Assembly (NCBI RefSeq): GCF_018304825.1
Contig: NZ_CP072649.1
Coordinates: 310,001 to 374,000 of the forward strand
DNA: 64,000 bases
Source: Chloracidobacterium validum
Lineage (GTDB): Bacteria > Acidobacteriota > Blastocatellia > Chloracidobacteriales > Chloracidobacteriaceae
Direction of reading: 5' to 3'
Shown: positions 50,293 through 59,163 of the stretch, one piece after another
Position numbering within the stretch: position 1 is the first letter of the stretch
How the letters are laid out: every line of letters begins with the position of its first letter
The notes under the pieces: model-generated
The model's input: the letters and a program-made list of their open reading frames with translations, nothing else
Database searches by the model: none
What the model was told of the DNA's origin: nothing
Program-made: the position numbers and the translations under genes

Positions 50293-51402
50293 ATGAGAAC
50301 GGTTTTGTCTGTGGCACGTGGCTTGGCGCTGGTCTGGGTGGTCGGTTGCGTGCCGGCCCTGGCGCAAGAAATTCGTCAACCCCTTGAGGGCAACGGCCGG
50401 GTGGCAGTGGAGTGTTGGCATGGGCAAGTTTCCATCACCGGCAAAGATGAACAGGTTTTGACCATCGCCACCGATGGCGATGCCTCGACCATCAAGCTCA
50501 AACGGTTGGATGACGGTGGGTATCAGGTATCCATCGAGCCGCCCAAGACGCCCCACCGGCTGCAAATCAGCGTGCCGCGGCAACTGCTTTCGCTCGATGT
50601 CAAGACCCGTAGCGCTGGCGTGCAGGTCAGCGACGTGGCAACCCTGCGGGTGGCGACCATCAGCGGCAATGTGTTGGTTGGGCAGGTGTCGGGGGAGGTG
50701 TCTGTAGCGACCACGAGTGGGGACGTGAAGCTCAACCAAGTTGGCGCTGCCCGGCTTCAGACGGTGAGCGGTAGCGTGAGCGCGCAAATGGTGACGCAGG
50801 AACTCAGTGTGAGTACGGTGAGTGGGCGGCTGAATGCCTCGGATATTGGCGGTGACGTGACGGCGCAGCTCGTCAGTGGCAGTGCCGAAATTCGTTGTGG
50901 GCGTGGCCGAGTCGAGGTGTCCACCGTGAGTGGCGATGTGAAGTTGGCGCGGCTCGAAAATGAGATCGCCGTTGAGACCACGAGCGGCAGTGTTCTGTTC
51001 GCCGGGGCGCTCACGCCGGTCAAGCGCTGTAGCATCAATGCTTTTTCCGGTGACATCCGGCTTGTGGTGCCCGAGACGTGTGGTTTTGAAGCCAAGTTCA
51101 AAAGCTTCAGTGGCACAATCAAGTCTGATTTTCCACTGGACGGCTCTGATGCGCCGGAGCGTCGTCAAGCCCTCCCGTCGCCGCCCGGTCCGCCCGTGGT
51201 TGTTGGCGCTCCGCAGGGGATGCCGGGTCTCCCGCCGCCGCCACCACCGCGTCGTCCGCCCCCGCCTCGGCAGGGTTCGTACATCGTCTGGCGCCATGGC
51301 GATGGCGCGGCCAAGGTCTTTTTGAACACGTTTAGCGGCAAGGTGTTGGTTGTGCGGGACACCTCGCCGGGCGAGCCGCCCTGCGTCGCGCTGCCCCGGT
51401 AG
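50293..51402 (+). CDS. Exported DUF4097 beta-helix protein
   Basis: 369 residues with a signal peptide (LALVWVVGCVPALAQ). The body is a right-handed beta-helix of the DUF4097 family, seen as about ten regularly spaced S-G turns such as TISGNVLV, TTSGDVKL, TVSGSVSA, TVSGDVKL, AFSGDIRL, TFSGKVLV. A polyproline stretch (GLPPPPPPRRPPPPRQG) interrupts the helix at about residue 315. DUF4097 proteins are often encoded beside ECF sigma/anti-sigma pairs and are presumed to act at the cell surface; biochemical role unknown. ATG 50293 follows AGGGTTTC. It completes the operon begun at 48881. Confidence 0.84.
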   Translation: MRTVLSVARGLALVWVVGCVPALAQEIRQPLEGNGRVAVECWHGQVSITGKDEQVLTIATDGDASTIKLKRLDDGGYQVSIEPPKTPHRLQISVPRQLLSLDVKTRSAGVQVSDVATLRVATISGNVLVGQVSGEVSVATTSGDVKLNQVGAARLQTVSGSVSAQMVTQELSVSTVSGRLNASDIGGDVTAQLVSGSAEIRCGRGRVEVSTVSGDVKLARLENEIAVETTSGSVLFAGALTPVKRCSINAFSGDIRLVVPETCGFEAKFKSFSGTIKSDFPLDGSDAPERRQALPSPPGPPVVVGAPQGMPGLPPPPPPRRPPPPRQGSYIVWRHGDGAAKVFLNTFSGKVLVVRDTSPGEPPCVALPR

Positions 51403-51753
51403 CACGACCCGGATGGCGGCGCGTTTATGGCAAGGTAGCCGGCAAGGTCACGCTTCAGACACAGGCAAGCGCCCGCTCAATCCGAACGCAACGTGAGATA
51501 AGACCGGAGCGGGTGAAATAGAGACTTTGCCGGGTGGGTCAGGGTGGCTCTGTCCGGCACGGGAACCGAACGATGGGCGAACGCGGCGCTCACCAGAACG
51601 GGGCGCACATTGAGGCAGCGCTAGACAAGCTACAAAAGCCGCCTCAAGCTGGCGCTCTGGTCGTCGTCGCCGGAGTTTCTGGCGCGATTACCCAGGAAGT
51701 ACCCAAAGAACTGGGCTAGCATTGGTGTAGTTTTGGCAAGTTGTTGATTGTTA
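51403..51753. other. 350-base gap between the DUF4097 gene and tRNA-Phe
   Basis: No gene that I trust. A 61-codon open frame (51534-51719) has alanine/valine-rich codons near its end (ALVVVAGVSGAI), which might be a decayed coding remnant, but there is no ribosome site and no family match. No terminator-like hairpin with T-run is visible. Confidence 0.55.
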
Positions 51754-51829
<76 letters not shown>

Positions 51830-51879
51830 TTGCGTTGGCAAAAGTCAACCATACGGTTTTCACCCCGCGCTGTCAATCA

Positions 51880-53013
51880 TCACCTTTGGCCTTGAGGTTC
51901 GGCGTCGTCCTGAAAGCAACGCGCCAGCCACGACCATTCCCGGCGTCCGAACAAGCCCTGCGGACGCGCGATCATCAACCCCACCAGCAGCAGCGAATAC
52001 AGTACCATCCGGTAGTCCGGGAGATTGGCAAGAAAGGGCAGCGCGCTCACGACTGACGCCGGGAGCACGCGCGTCAGGTCGCGTAACGCTTCCGGCAAGA
52101 TGGTCAGCGTTGCCGCCCCCACCATCGCGCCGGAAATGCTCCCCAGCCCGCCCAGGACAATCATCGTGACGATTTCGACCGAGCGAAGAAAGGTAAATGA
52201 ACTCGGATTCAGATAGTTGTCGTAGTGCGCGTACAGCCCGCCAGCAACGCCCGTCAGCGCCGCGCTGATGACGAACGCCGTGGTTTTGGCCCGCGTGGCG
52301 TCAATGCCCATGGCGGCGGCCGCAATTTCGTTTTCACGCACCGCAGCCAGGCTTCGTCCGAAACTCGAATAAGCCAGACGACCGACAATCGTAATCGTGC
52401 CGATGGTGGCCAGCGCCACCCAGAAAAACATGGTGTCTTCCAAAAACAAGGCAAACCGTTGGTCGGGCAACTGGCCCGGAACGTCCGGCCCCTGCGCAAT
52501 GTTGGTAAAGCCGAGCGCCCCGCCGGTGGGTTCGATGTTGAGCAACACGACCCGGATGATTTCCCCAAACCCCAGCGTCACAATCGCCAGATAATCCCCC
52601 CGCAGCCGGAGCGTCGGCAGGCCCACCAGCCAGCCGGCAATGCCACTGACGACGGCCCCGACGGCCAGCGACACGACCAGCCGCCCGGCATGCACCGGCC
52701 AGGCCGGCAATCCGTCGAGCAAGGCGAGGAAGGGCGCTCCGAAAAAATGCGTCATCGCCCCGGCAGCATAAGCGCCAAGTGCCATGAACCCCGCATGTCC
52801 GATGGAAAACTGCCCCGCGCAGCCGTTGACCAGCGTCAAACTGACGGCCAGCACGATTGAAATCCCAACCAGCGTGATAACCCGCAGATAGTAGGCCGAC
52901 AATCCATAGCCACCGACACCATGAACAAACATGGCGTTGAGCAGAAATACCCCAGTGACCAGGCCCGTGGCGATGACCCAGGACCGTGCCGGATGTCGTG
53001 ACTTGGTATTCAA
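51880..53013 (-). CDS. livM: Branched-chain amino acid ABC transporter permease LivM
   Basis: 377 residues, about ten membrane spans. LAVSLTLVNGCAGQFSIGHAGFMALGAYAAG and LPTLRLRGDYLAIVTLGFGEIIRV are LivM signatures; LAAVRENEIAAAAMGIDATRAK is the coupling loop that contacts the ATPase. It would form the membrane channel with LivH and be powered by LivG/LivF, none of which is encoded in the window. It is divergent from a cationic amino-acid permease gene across 207 bases. If this organism resembles cultured Chloracidobacterium, which is reported to need branched-chain amino acids and lysine, uptake genes of this kind would be needed. Confidence 0.9.
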   Translation of the reverse strand: MNTKSRHPARSWVIATGLVTGVFLLNAMFVHGVGGYGLSAYYLRVITLVGISIVLAVSLTLVNGCAGQFSIGHAGFMALGAYAAGAMTHFFGAPFLALLDGLPAWPVHAGRLVVSLAVGAVVSGIAGWLVGLPTLRLRGDYLAIVTLGFGEIIRVVLLNIEPTGGALGFTNIAQGPDVPGQLPDQRFALFLEDTMFFWVALATIGTITIVGRLAYSSFGRSLAAVRENEIAAAAMGIDATRAKTTAFVISAALTGVAGGLYAHYDNYLNPSSFTFLRSVEIVTMIVLGGLGSISGAMVGAATLTILPEALRDLTRVLPASVVSALPFLANLPDYRMVLYSLLLVGLMIARPQGLFGRREWSWLARCFQDDAEPQGQR

Positions 53014-53045
53014 AGCTTCCTCTCGTGACCAATCCTCATACCGAT

Positions 53046-53079
53046 CAAGTTTTTGCGCAAACCAAGTTTTTGCAAGCCG
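53046..53079. repeat. 11-bp direct repeat, period 17, in the livM/permease divergent gap
   Basis: CAAGTTTTTGC starts at 53046 and again at 53063. The flanks beyond it have diverged. It lies next to the livM start, where regulatory repeats would be expected. Confidence 0.7.
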
Positions 53080-53220
53080 GTGCGGATTCGCGCTATGTTG
53101 CCGCTACCGGACAGCCAAGCCTGCGACATGGTTAGCCTTCAGGGCCTGACGTGCTGCGCGGGCGTCTGCGCTGGCCGCATCAAGTCCGACATCTCACCCA
53201 AGTTACTAGAGGAGTGTAGC

Positions 53221-54678
53221 GTGGCAAATCAGCTCTTCGTGGTCAAATCTATTGACGAATTACAAGCGCAGTCGTCGGTTGAACAAGGTTCACTCAAGCG
53301 AACCCTCGGCCCGATCAACCTGACCGCGCTGGGCATCGGCGCCATCATTGGCGCCGGCTTGTTTTCCATCACCGGTCTCGCCGCCGGCAACAACGCCGGC
53401 CCAGCCGTGACGATTTCTTTCGTAATTGCGGCGGTGGGATGTCTCTTCGCCGGCCTCTGCTACGCCGAGTTTGCCGCCATGATTCCGGTGGCCGGCAGCG
53501 CCTACACCTATTCTTACGCCACCATGGGCGAACTCATCGCCTGGACCATCGGGTGGGACCTCGTGCTGGAATACGCCGTCGGGGCCGCAACCGTCTCGAT
53601 TAGCTGGTCGCGCTACCTAGTGAAGTTTCTGGAGTACTACAACCTCGCCTTGCCGCCCCAACTCACCATGTCGCCGTTCGATTCTATTACCACGGCCGGC
53701 GGGGCCACGGTGACGGGCATCGTCAATCTTCCGGCGGTGTTCATCGTCGTGGCCATGTCGCTCATCCTCATCAAGGGCACGCAGGAGTCCGCCCTGGTCA
53801 ACAACATCATCGTGGCGCTCAAGGTGGGCGTTGTGCTCGCGTTCATCGGACTGGGATGGGGCTTCATCGAACCCAAAAACTACGAGCCCTACATCCCACC
53901 CAACACGGGCGAATTCGGCAGCTTTGGCTGGAGCGGAATTGTGCGCGCGGCCGGCATCATCTTTTTTGCCTACATTGGCTTTGACGCCGTTTCGACCGCC
54001 GCCCAGGAAGCCCGCAACCCCCAGCGCGACATGCCGATTGGCATTCTTGGCTCCCTCGCCATTTGCACGGTGCTTTATATCCTCTTTGCCCATGTGATGA
54101 CTGGGCTGGCCCATTATTCCGAGTTTCAGGGCGTCGAAGGCATCGCTCCGGTGGCAACGGCCATCGCCCATACGCCCTATAAGTGGCTCAACCAGGGCAT
54201 CATCCTGGCGATTCTCGCCGGCTACGCCTCGGTCATCCTGGTGATGTTGCTGGGGCAGTCGCGGGTCTTTTTCTCGATGTCGCACGACGGGCTGTTGCCC
54301 AAGATTTTTTCGGAAGTGCATCCGCGCTTCCGTACGCCGTGGAAATCCAACGCGCTGTTCGCGGTTTTCGTGAGCCTGTTCGCGGCATTCGTCCCGGCGC
54401 GGGTCGTCGGCGAAATGACGAGCATCGGGACGCTGTTTGCCTTCATTCTGGTGTGTGTCGGGATTCTGGTGTTGCGCTACACCCAGCCCGAACGCAAACG
54501 CCCGTTCAAAACGCCGTTCGTCCCGGTCGTGCCGGTGCTCGGCATGCTGGTCTGCTTTGCCATGATGGCCGCCCTGCCACTCGACACTTGGTTGCGGCTC
54601 GTCATCTGGATGGCCGCCGGGTATGTCATTTACTTTACCTATGGCATCCGATACAGCAAGTTGAAGCCGGCCGCCTGA
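53221..54678 (+). CDS. APC-family (CAT-type) amino acid permease
   Basis: 485 residues with about twelve membrane spans. RTLGPINLTALGIGAIIGAGLFSITG carries the GxG unwound helix 1 that binds the amino-acid backbone; FIGFDAVSTAAQEARNPQRDMP (here AYIGFDAVSTAAQE) is the helix 6 region; the family resembles the cationic amino-acid transporters (YfnA/CAT). A basic amino acid such as lysine or arginine is likely but not shown. GTG 53221 is preceded by AGAGGAG at an ideal distance; the longer frame to 53053 carries unrelated residues. Confidence 0.9.
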   Translation: MANQLFVVKSIDELQAQSSVEQGSLKRTLGPINLTALGIGAIIGAGLFSITGLAAGNNAGPAVTISFVIAAVGCLFAGLCYAEFAAMIPVAGSAYTYSYATMGELIAWTIGWDLVLEYAVGAATVSISWSRYLVKFLEYYNLALPPQLTMSPFDSITTAGGATVTGIVNLPAVFIVVAMSLILIKGTQESALVNNIIVALKVGVVLAFIGLGWGFIEPKNYEPYIPPNTGEFGSFGWSGIVRAAGIIFFAYIGFDAVSTAAQEARNPQRDMPIGILGSLAICTVLYILFAHVMTGLAHYSEFQGVEGIAPVATAIAHTPYKWLNQGIILAILAGYASVILVMLLGQSRVFFSMSHDGLLPKIFSEVHPRFRTPWKSNALFAVFVSLFAAFVPARVVGEMTSIGTLFAFILVCVGILVLRYTQPERKRPFKTPFVPVVPVLGMLVCFAMMAALPLDTWLRLVIWMAAGYVIYFTYGIRYSKLKPAA

Positions 54679-54746
54679 TCCTCCCCGCTGACCAGAAGCT
54701 TGGTCGGGCAGTGTCACCCGGCGCGGTGCCACCGCCCGCAGGGTCG

Positions 54747-56120
54747 TCAGTGTTTGGGCTGAAGACTGAGCGGAGCGCTCTCGCTAATCCAGGTGTCCTT
54801 GTCGTGCATGACGGCTTGCGGCGGCAGCGCCGGCGAGAGCGTCTTCGCTGCCGGATGGCGCTTGACGGCCGTGCCAATCGCCAAAAACTCCAGCAGTCCG
54901 TTCATGTCATTGACGTGGGTTTTGATGCCCATCACGTCGTCCGCGCCCAACTGCTCGGCTTCGGCGGCAATCAGTCCAATGGCGTGCTCCCGCGCCTCAT
55001 AGATGAGCGAGGTCAGTTCACTGATTTCGCCCCGCGCAAACGACTTGAGCGCCGACATGATGCCGCCGACGAAGCCCAGCGAATAGACCGCCGTTCCGAG
55101 CACGAGCCGCAGTGGGATATACCCCAGGTTGGCCAGATTCCACGTTTCCTGACAGGTGAGATCGCTGGTGATGGGTTGTTGTTTGAACTCCGCCGGAAGA
55201 TCGGGATGAAAGACTGCCGTGCCGAGCATCATCATCTCGTGAACACCCTGAAACGGTTTGACACTCGTCTGGATGCCGAGCACGGCGTTGGCCCCGGCTT
55301 GCCTGGCTTCACCGGCAATGCGGTCGAGCGCCAAATGACGGGTGGCATTGAGCACATTGCTAAACTCCCGAATTTCACCGCGTTTGAGGCTGCGCAGCCC
55401 GCCCATGAGTCCACCGCCCAAGCCAATCGAGTAGGCCACATTGCCAAACACGAACTGAAGCGGTTGGTAGCCCGCATCGAGCAGGCAATACAGGTCTTGC
55501 CCGTCGCCGCTCATCGTGAACTCCAACTGCCCGGCCGCGGACGTGGTTCGGTGAACCGTCGAGGCAATCGAGAGAAACTCAATGTTGCCGTGGAAGTGTC
55601 GCAGCTCGCTCGTCACGCTGGTGATGCCCACGCCGCCGTAGGCTTGCGCCTCACGCACCATCCGTTGGTAGGACTGAAACCGGCCTTCGTGAATCAAGTT
55701 GGTGACTTGGCTGACTTCACCGCCAATCAGCCCCTGCACGCTCGATCCCAGGCTCCCCAGCAAGCCCAATGAATAAACGCTATTGCCAATGATGAGGCTG
55801 CCGGGCGTAAAGCCTTTCTGATGCAGACAAAACATCTCGTTGCCGGAAAGCCCGGTCATGATGGTTTTCATCTTGCCGCGCCCCAGCGTTTGCTGGAGAT
55901 TCTGAAATTTTGCTGGCGGCGACTGGGGGACCGCGCCCGGCGGCGCCGCGGCGCAGACCTCGCGCAACTCAGGCGCTTGGTGGGCCGGAATCCAGTTGAG
56001 TTCGCCTTTGCGGACATAAGCGTTTGGCGGCACACGGCCTTCGGCAATCCACTGCCGCAACGTCGTGAGGTCAGTTGTGTAGGCCTGACCGTTGAGGTTA
56101 ACCGTCCAGGCTTGGTCCAT
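54747..56120 (-). CDS. GYF-like plus three YbjQ-type domains, function unknown
   Basis: 457 residues, no signal or membrane segment obvious. Residues 1-58 resemble a GYF_2/DUF4339 module (WTVNLNGQAYTTDLTTLRQWIAEGRVPPNAYVRKG). Three copies of a YbjQ-like domain follow, roughly at 88-200, 203-315 and 322-430. Each begins with a hydrophobic VLGNxxYSLG segment (IIGNSVYSLGLLGSL, FVFGNVAYSIGLGGG, LVLGTAVYSLGFVGG), then a GEIxE(L/F)SxLxxxxR stretch, then GANAVLGIQTS-like text ending FLAIGTAV. Single YbjQ proteins form pentamers and have been suggested to bind metal; a tandem triple chain is unusual. It shares its strand with the UDP-sugar dehydrogenase 42 bases upstream. Confidence 0.8.
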   Translation of the reverse strand: MDQAWTVNLNGQAYTTDLTTLRQWIAEGRVPPNAYVRKGELNWIPAHQAPELREVCAAAPPGAVPQSPPAKFQNLQQTLGRGKMKTIMTGLSGNEMFCLHQKGFTPGSLIIGNSVYSLGLLGSLGSSVQGLIGGEVSQVTNLIHEGRFQSYQRMVREAQAYGGVGITSVTSELRHFHGNIEFLSIASTVHRTTSAAGQLEFTMSGDGQDLYCLLDAGYQPLQFVFGNVAYSIGLGGGLMGGLRSLKRGEIREFSNVLNATRHLALDRIAGEARQAGANAVLGIQTSVKPFQGVHEMMMLGTAVFHPDLPAEFKQQPITSDLTCQETWNLANLGYIPLRLVLGTAVYSLGFVGGIMSALKSFARGEISELTSLIYEAREHAIGLIAAEAEQLGADDVMGIKTHVNDMNGLLEFLAIGTAVKRHPAAKTLSPALPPQAVMHDKDTWISESAPLSLQPKH

Positions 56121-56162
56121 CGGTTTTTCTACCCTCTAGATTGGAAAGATGGGCGTGACGAT

Positions 56163-57476
56163 TCAGGCCTTGGTGACTTTGTCGCTCACCAGCTCGGCTG
56201 GCAACCCGGCGCAAACGTTGCGGGTATCAATCACCAGCGGTGCATGCTGGACGACAAAGGCATAGTCAATACTATCGTGCGCGGTGCAGATCACGACGGC
56301 GTCGCTCTGCGCCAGAACCTCTGCGGTCAAAGGGACGGAAGGCGTCCCCGCGTAGGCTGGATACTCGCGCATGGGCGGCGCGACCGGAATGTGCGGATCA
56401 TGGAACAGAACCTGCGCCTGGCGGGCGCGCAGCAGGTCCCAGATGGCGAAGGTCGGGGATTCGCGTGGGTCGTCAACGTTTTTCTTGTAAGCCAATCCCA
56501 GCAGGAGAATGTTCGCGCCCCGCAGCGGCTTGCCGGCGTCGGACAGGGCTTCGAGCAAACGGGTGACGACATAGCGGGGCATGCTGGTGTTGATGTCGCC
56601 GGCCAGTTCGATGAACTTGGTTTGAACGCCGAACTCGCGCGCTTTCCAGGTCAGGTAAAACGGATCAATCGGAATGCAGTGCCCGCCCAGGCCCGGCCCC
56701 GGCTCGAACTTCATGAAGCCAAATGGCTTGGTTTTGGCCGCGTCGAGCACTTCCCACACGTCGAGGCCCATGGCGTCAAAGACAATTTTGAGTTCGTTGA
56801 CCATGGCGATGTTGACGCACCGGAAAATGTTTTCAACCAACTTGGTCGCCTCGGCGACGCGCAGCGACGACACCGGCACGAGCGTCTGAACGGCGTGTTG
56901 GTACAGCGCCACGCCGGCCGCCAGGCAATCGGCTGTCAATCCACCGATGACCTTTGGGATGTCGCGCGTTCCAAAGTTGGGATTGCCGGGGTCTTCCCGT
57001 TCGGGCGAGTACACGACGTGGAAATCCAGTCCGGCGCGCAAGCCCGATCCCCGTTCCAGCCGTGGGATCAGTTCCTCTTCGGTCGTGCCCGGGTAGGTCG
57101 TGGATTCCAGGCTGACGAGTTGCCCGCGCCGTAACCGCGGAGCAAGCGTTTCGGCCGTGCGGGTGATGAACGACAAATCAGGTTCGCGGTGCGCCGTCAG
57201 CGGGGTCGGGACGCAAATCACGATGGCGTCCGCGCTTGCCAGGAGCGTGGAATCGGTGGTCGCCGTGAGTCGCCGGGTGGCCGCCGCTTCCGCAATCACG
57301 GCGGCCGGGACGCTTTTGATGTAAGCGCGCCCGGCATTGATGGCCGATACCTTGTGCTCGTCAATATCAAACCCAATGACCTGACATCCGCCGCGAATAA
57401 ACTGCACGGCGAGCGGGAGGCCCACGTAGCCCAGCCCAATAATGCCAACGGTTGGATAATCTATGTGGTGCGGCAT
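56163..57476 (-). CDS. UDP-sugar 6-dehydrogenase (WecC/WbpA type)
   Basis: 437 residues. It has the three-domain layout of UDP-glucose/GlcNAc dehydrogenases: NAD fold with TVGIIGLGYVGLPLAVQF, central helix with EATKLVENIFRCVNIAMVNEL, catalytic GPGLGGHCIPIDPFYL (Cys near residue 265), and C-terminal UDP domain with AYKKNVDDPRESP. It oxidises C6 of a UDP-hexose, most likely UDP-N-acetylglucosamine or -mannosamine, to give uronic acids for surface polysaccharide. Substrate choice between Glc, GlcNAc and ManNAc cannot be settled from sequence alone. It is alone among glycan genes here; the ABC-2 permease at 6.7 kb is the only other candidate partner. Confidence 0.9.
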   Translation of the reverse strand: MPHHIDYPTVGIIGLGYVGLPLAVQFIRGGCQVIGFDIDEHKVSAINAGRAYIKSVPAAVIAEAAATRRLTATTDSTLLASADAIVICVPTPLTAHREPDLSFITRTAETLAPRLRRGQLVSLESTTYPGTTEEELIPRLERGSGLRAGLDFHVVYSPEREDPGNPNFGTRDIPKVIGGLTADCLAAGVALYQHAVQTLVPVSSLRVAEATKLVENIFRCVNIAMVNELKIVFDAMGLDVWEVLDAAKTKPFGFMKFEPGPGLGGHCIPIDPFYLTWKAREFGVQTKFIELAGDINTSMPRYVVTRLLEALSDAGKPLRGANILLLGLAYKKNVDDPRESPTFAIWDLLRARQAQVLFHDPHIPVAPPMREYPAYAGTPSVPLTAEVLAQSDAVVICTAHDSIDYAFVVQHAPLVIDTRNVCAGLPAELVSDKVTKA

Positions 57477-57486
57477 AAGCTTTTTT

Positions 57487-57521
57487 ATTCTTCGCTGCGA
57501 CTCCTATGCTTCGCTACAACC
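57487..57521. repeat. Imperfect ~16-bp direct repeat, period 19, between divergent genes
   Basis: ATTCTTCGCTGCGACT (from 57487) and ATGCTTCGCTACAACC (from 57506), 12 of 16 identical, directly upstream of the UDP-sugar dehydrogenase start. Confidence 0.55.
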
Positions 57522-57600
57522 GGCGTGGTGAGGTAAGCGTTTGCAACCCATACCGTGCGCCGGAAAGCGGCGTCAAGTTCATCGGCAGAGCCTAAACGAT

Positions 57601-59163
57601 ATGGCTTTGAAACTGCATACCCGTACAACCCTGCTGGCCTCGGCCATCACGATTGCCGTCCTGGGCGCCTTTGTCTGGCTGTCAAGCCGTGAGCTGGAGC
57701 GTTTGCTTGGCGAAGAGCAGCGGGCGCGGGTCAAGCTCCATGCCGTGACGTTGGCCGACCAGATCGCGCGCCTGCCAAACGAGCAAACGGCGCTCAATCG
57801 CCTGTTGGCACTGTCGAAGAACGCGCGTCCCGGCGCCATCGGCGTGCGCGTGTGGGAGCGCGCCGGGAAGTCTTATGGCGTGACCGCCGCCGTCGTGGAC
57901 GATGATCTCCCCCCGCCTGACCCGGAAGCCATTGCCAAATCACTGCGGACGCCGTCCGTGGCAAACCTGCCCACCAGTCGCCCGCTGAAGCCTGGCGGCG
58001 AGGAGGCCTACTGGGTGTGCGTCCCTATCAAGCGCCCCGGCCGCCCGGAAGGGGCCGTGGAATACGTCGAGCGCTTTGATGCCGCCCCAGACGTGGTTGC
58101 CCGCTACCGAACCTTGGCGCTGTGGCTGGCGCTGGGTTGCGTGGCAACGATTACACTGAGCATGAACTGGCTGTTTCGGCGAACCGTGTATCGTCCGATT
58201 GAGCGCCTGCTGAATGCGATGCACCGGGTTCAGTCCGGCGACCTGTCCGCGACGGTTGATATTCGCGCGACCGATGAGCTTGGCCGCTTGGCGGCCGGCT
58301 ACAACCAGATGCTCGGACAGGTTCAAGCCATGACGGATGAGCGCGAACGGCAACGCCAGCTTCTGGAAGAGCGCATCGCCGAGGCCACCGCCGAGCTATC
58401 CGAACGCAACGCGCAGCTCGCCCAGCTCAACCGTGAGCTGTGGGAGCTGACGCGCCGCTTGACGGACATGGAGCGCCTGGCGGCCGCCGGACAGACCGCC
58501 GCGCAGTTGGCCCACGAGGTAGGGACGCCGCTCAACCTCATCAGTGGCCATGTCCAGCTTCTGAGCGCCGATCTCGGCGACAATGCCAAGGCCCAGAACC
58601 GCCTGGAAACCATTGCCGCTCAGATCGAGCGCATCGAGCGGATCGTCCGCGCGATGCTCGACCGCACGCGGGCGGACGTGAGTGAACACGAGCTGCTGGA
58701 CCTGTCTGCCGTTTTACGTCGGACCTTCGATGTCGTGCAGCCAGCGCTCGACGCTCGAAACATCCATCTGGTCACCAACATCGGCAACACCGCCTTGCCG
58801 ATTCGGGGCGCGATGGACCGGCTCCAGCAAGTGTTCATCAACTTGTTCAACAATGCCGTGGACGCCATGCCCCAGGGCGGACAGTTGATGGTGGACGTCA
58901 CGTGCTGGGAAACGGGTGGCAGCGGCGAGCAGTTTGTCATCGAGGTCAGCGACACCGGCACGGGGATGCCGGAAGACGTTCGCGCCCGCGTTTTCGAGCC
59001 ATTCTTTACGACCAAGCCGCGCGGCAGCGGAACGGGTCTCGGCCTGGTGGTGGCGCGCCAGATTATCCGCGAACACGGCGGAGAGATGACGGTGGTCAGC
59101 CAGCCCGGCCGCGGGACGACCATTCGCCTCACGCTGCCGTCGGCGGTGGAGCAACCGGCATGA
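57601..59163 (+). CDS. Sensor histidine kinase (NtrB-like partner of the following regulator)
   Basis: 520 residues. Spans at about 10-27 and 170-191 border a periplasmic domain of 140 residues. A HAMP domain (192-245, RPIERLLNAMHRVQSGDLSA) and a coiled coil (EERIAEATAELSERNAQLAQL) lead to the HisKA His near 305 in AAQLAHEVGTPLNLISGH, and an HATPase with FINLFNNAVDAMPQGG, DTGTGMP and GSGTGLGLVVARQIIREHGG. Its stop overlaps the start of an NtrC-type regulator (ATGA), so the pair forms a single system. ATG 57601 is the start with the right N-terminal helix. The stimulus is unknown. Confidence 0.93.
   Translation: MALKLHTRTTLLASAITIAVLGAFVWLSSRELERLLGEEQRARVKLHAVTLADQIARLPNEQTALNRLLALSKNARPGAIGVRVWERAGKSYGVTAAVVDDDLPPPDPEAIAKSLRTPSVANLPTSRPLKPGGEEAYWVCVPIKRPGRPEGAVEYVERFDAAPDVVARYRTLALWLALGCVATITLSMNWLFRRTVYRPIERLLNAMHRVQSGDLSATVDIRATDELGRLAAGYNQMLGQVQAMTDERERQRQLLEERIAEATAELSERNAQLAQLNRELWELTRRLTDMERLAAAGQTAAQLAHEVGTPLNLISGHVQLLSADLGDNAKAQNRLETIAAQIERIERIVRAMLDRTRADVSEHELLDLSAVLRRTFDVVQPALDARNIHLVTNIGNTALPIRGAMDRLQQVFINLFNNAVDAMPQGGQLMVDVTCWETGGSGEQFVIEVSDTGTGMPEDVRARVFEPFFTTKPRGSGTGLGLVVARQIIREHGGEMTVVSQPGRGTTIRLTLPSAVEQPA

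Noticed and set aside
51534-51719. 61-codon open frame upstream of tRNA-Phe
   Set aside because: No ribosome site, no family, and only one short stretch looks protein-like; left as a possible relic.
54183-55772. Plus-strand open frame of 529 codons spanning the permease end and the YbjQ gene
   Set aside because: It crosses two convergent real genes, one in another frame and one antisense, and has no recognisable domain.
55821-57134. Plus-strand open frame of 437 codons opposite the UDP-sugar dehydrogenase
   Set aside because: The minus strand encodes a clear dehydrogenase with all motifs; this frame is its shadow.
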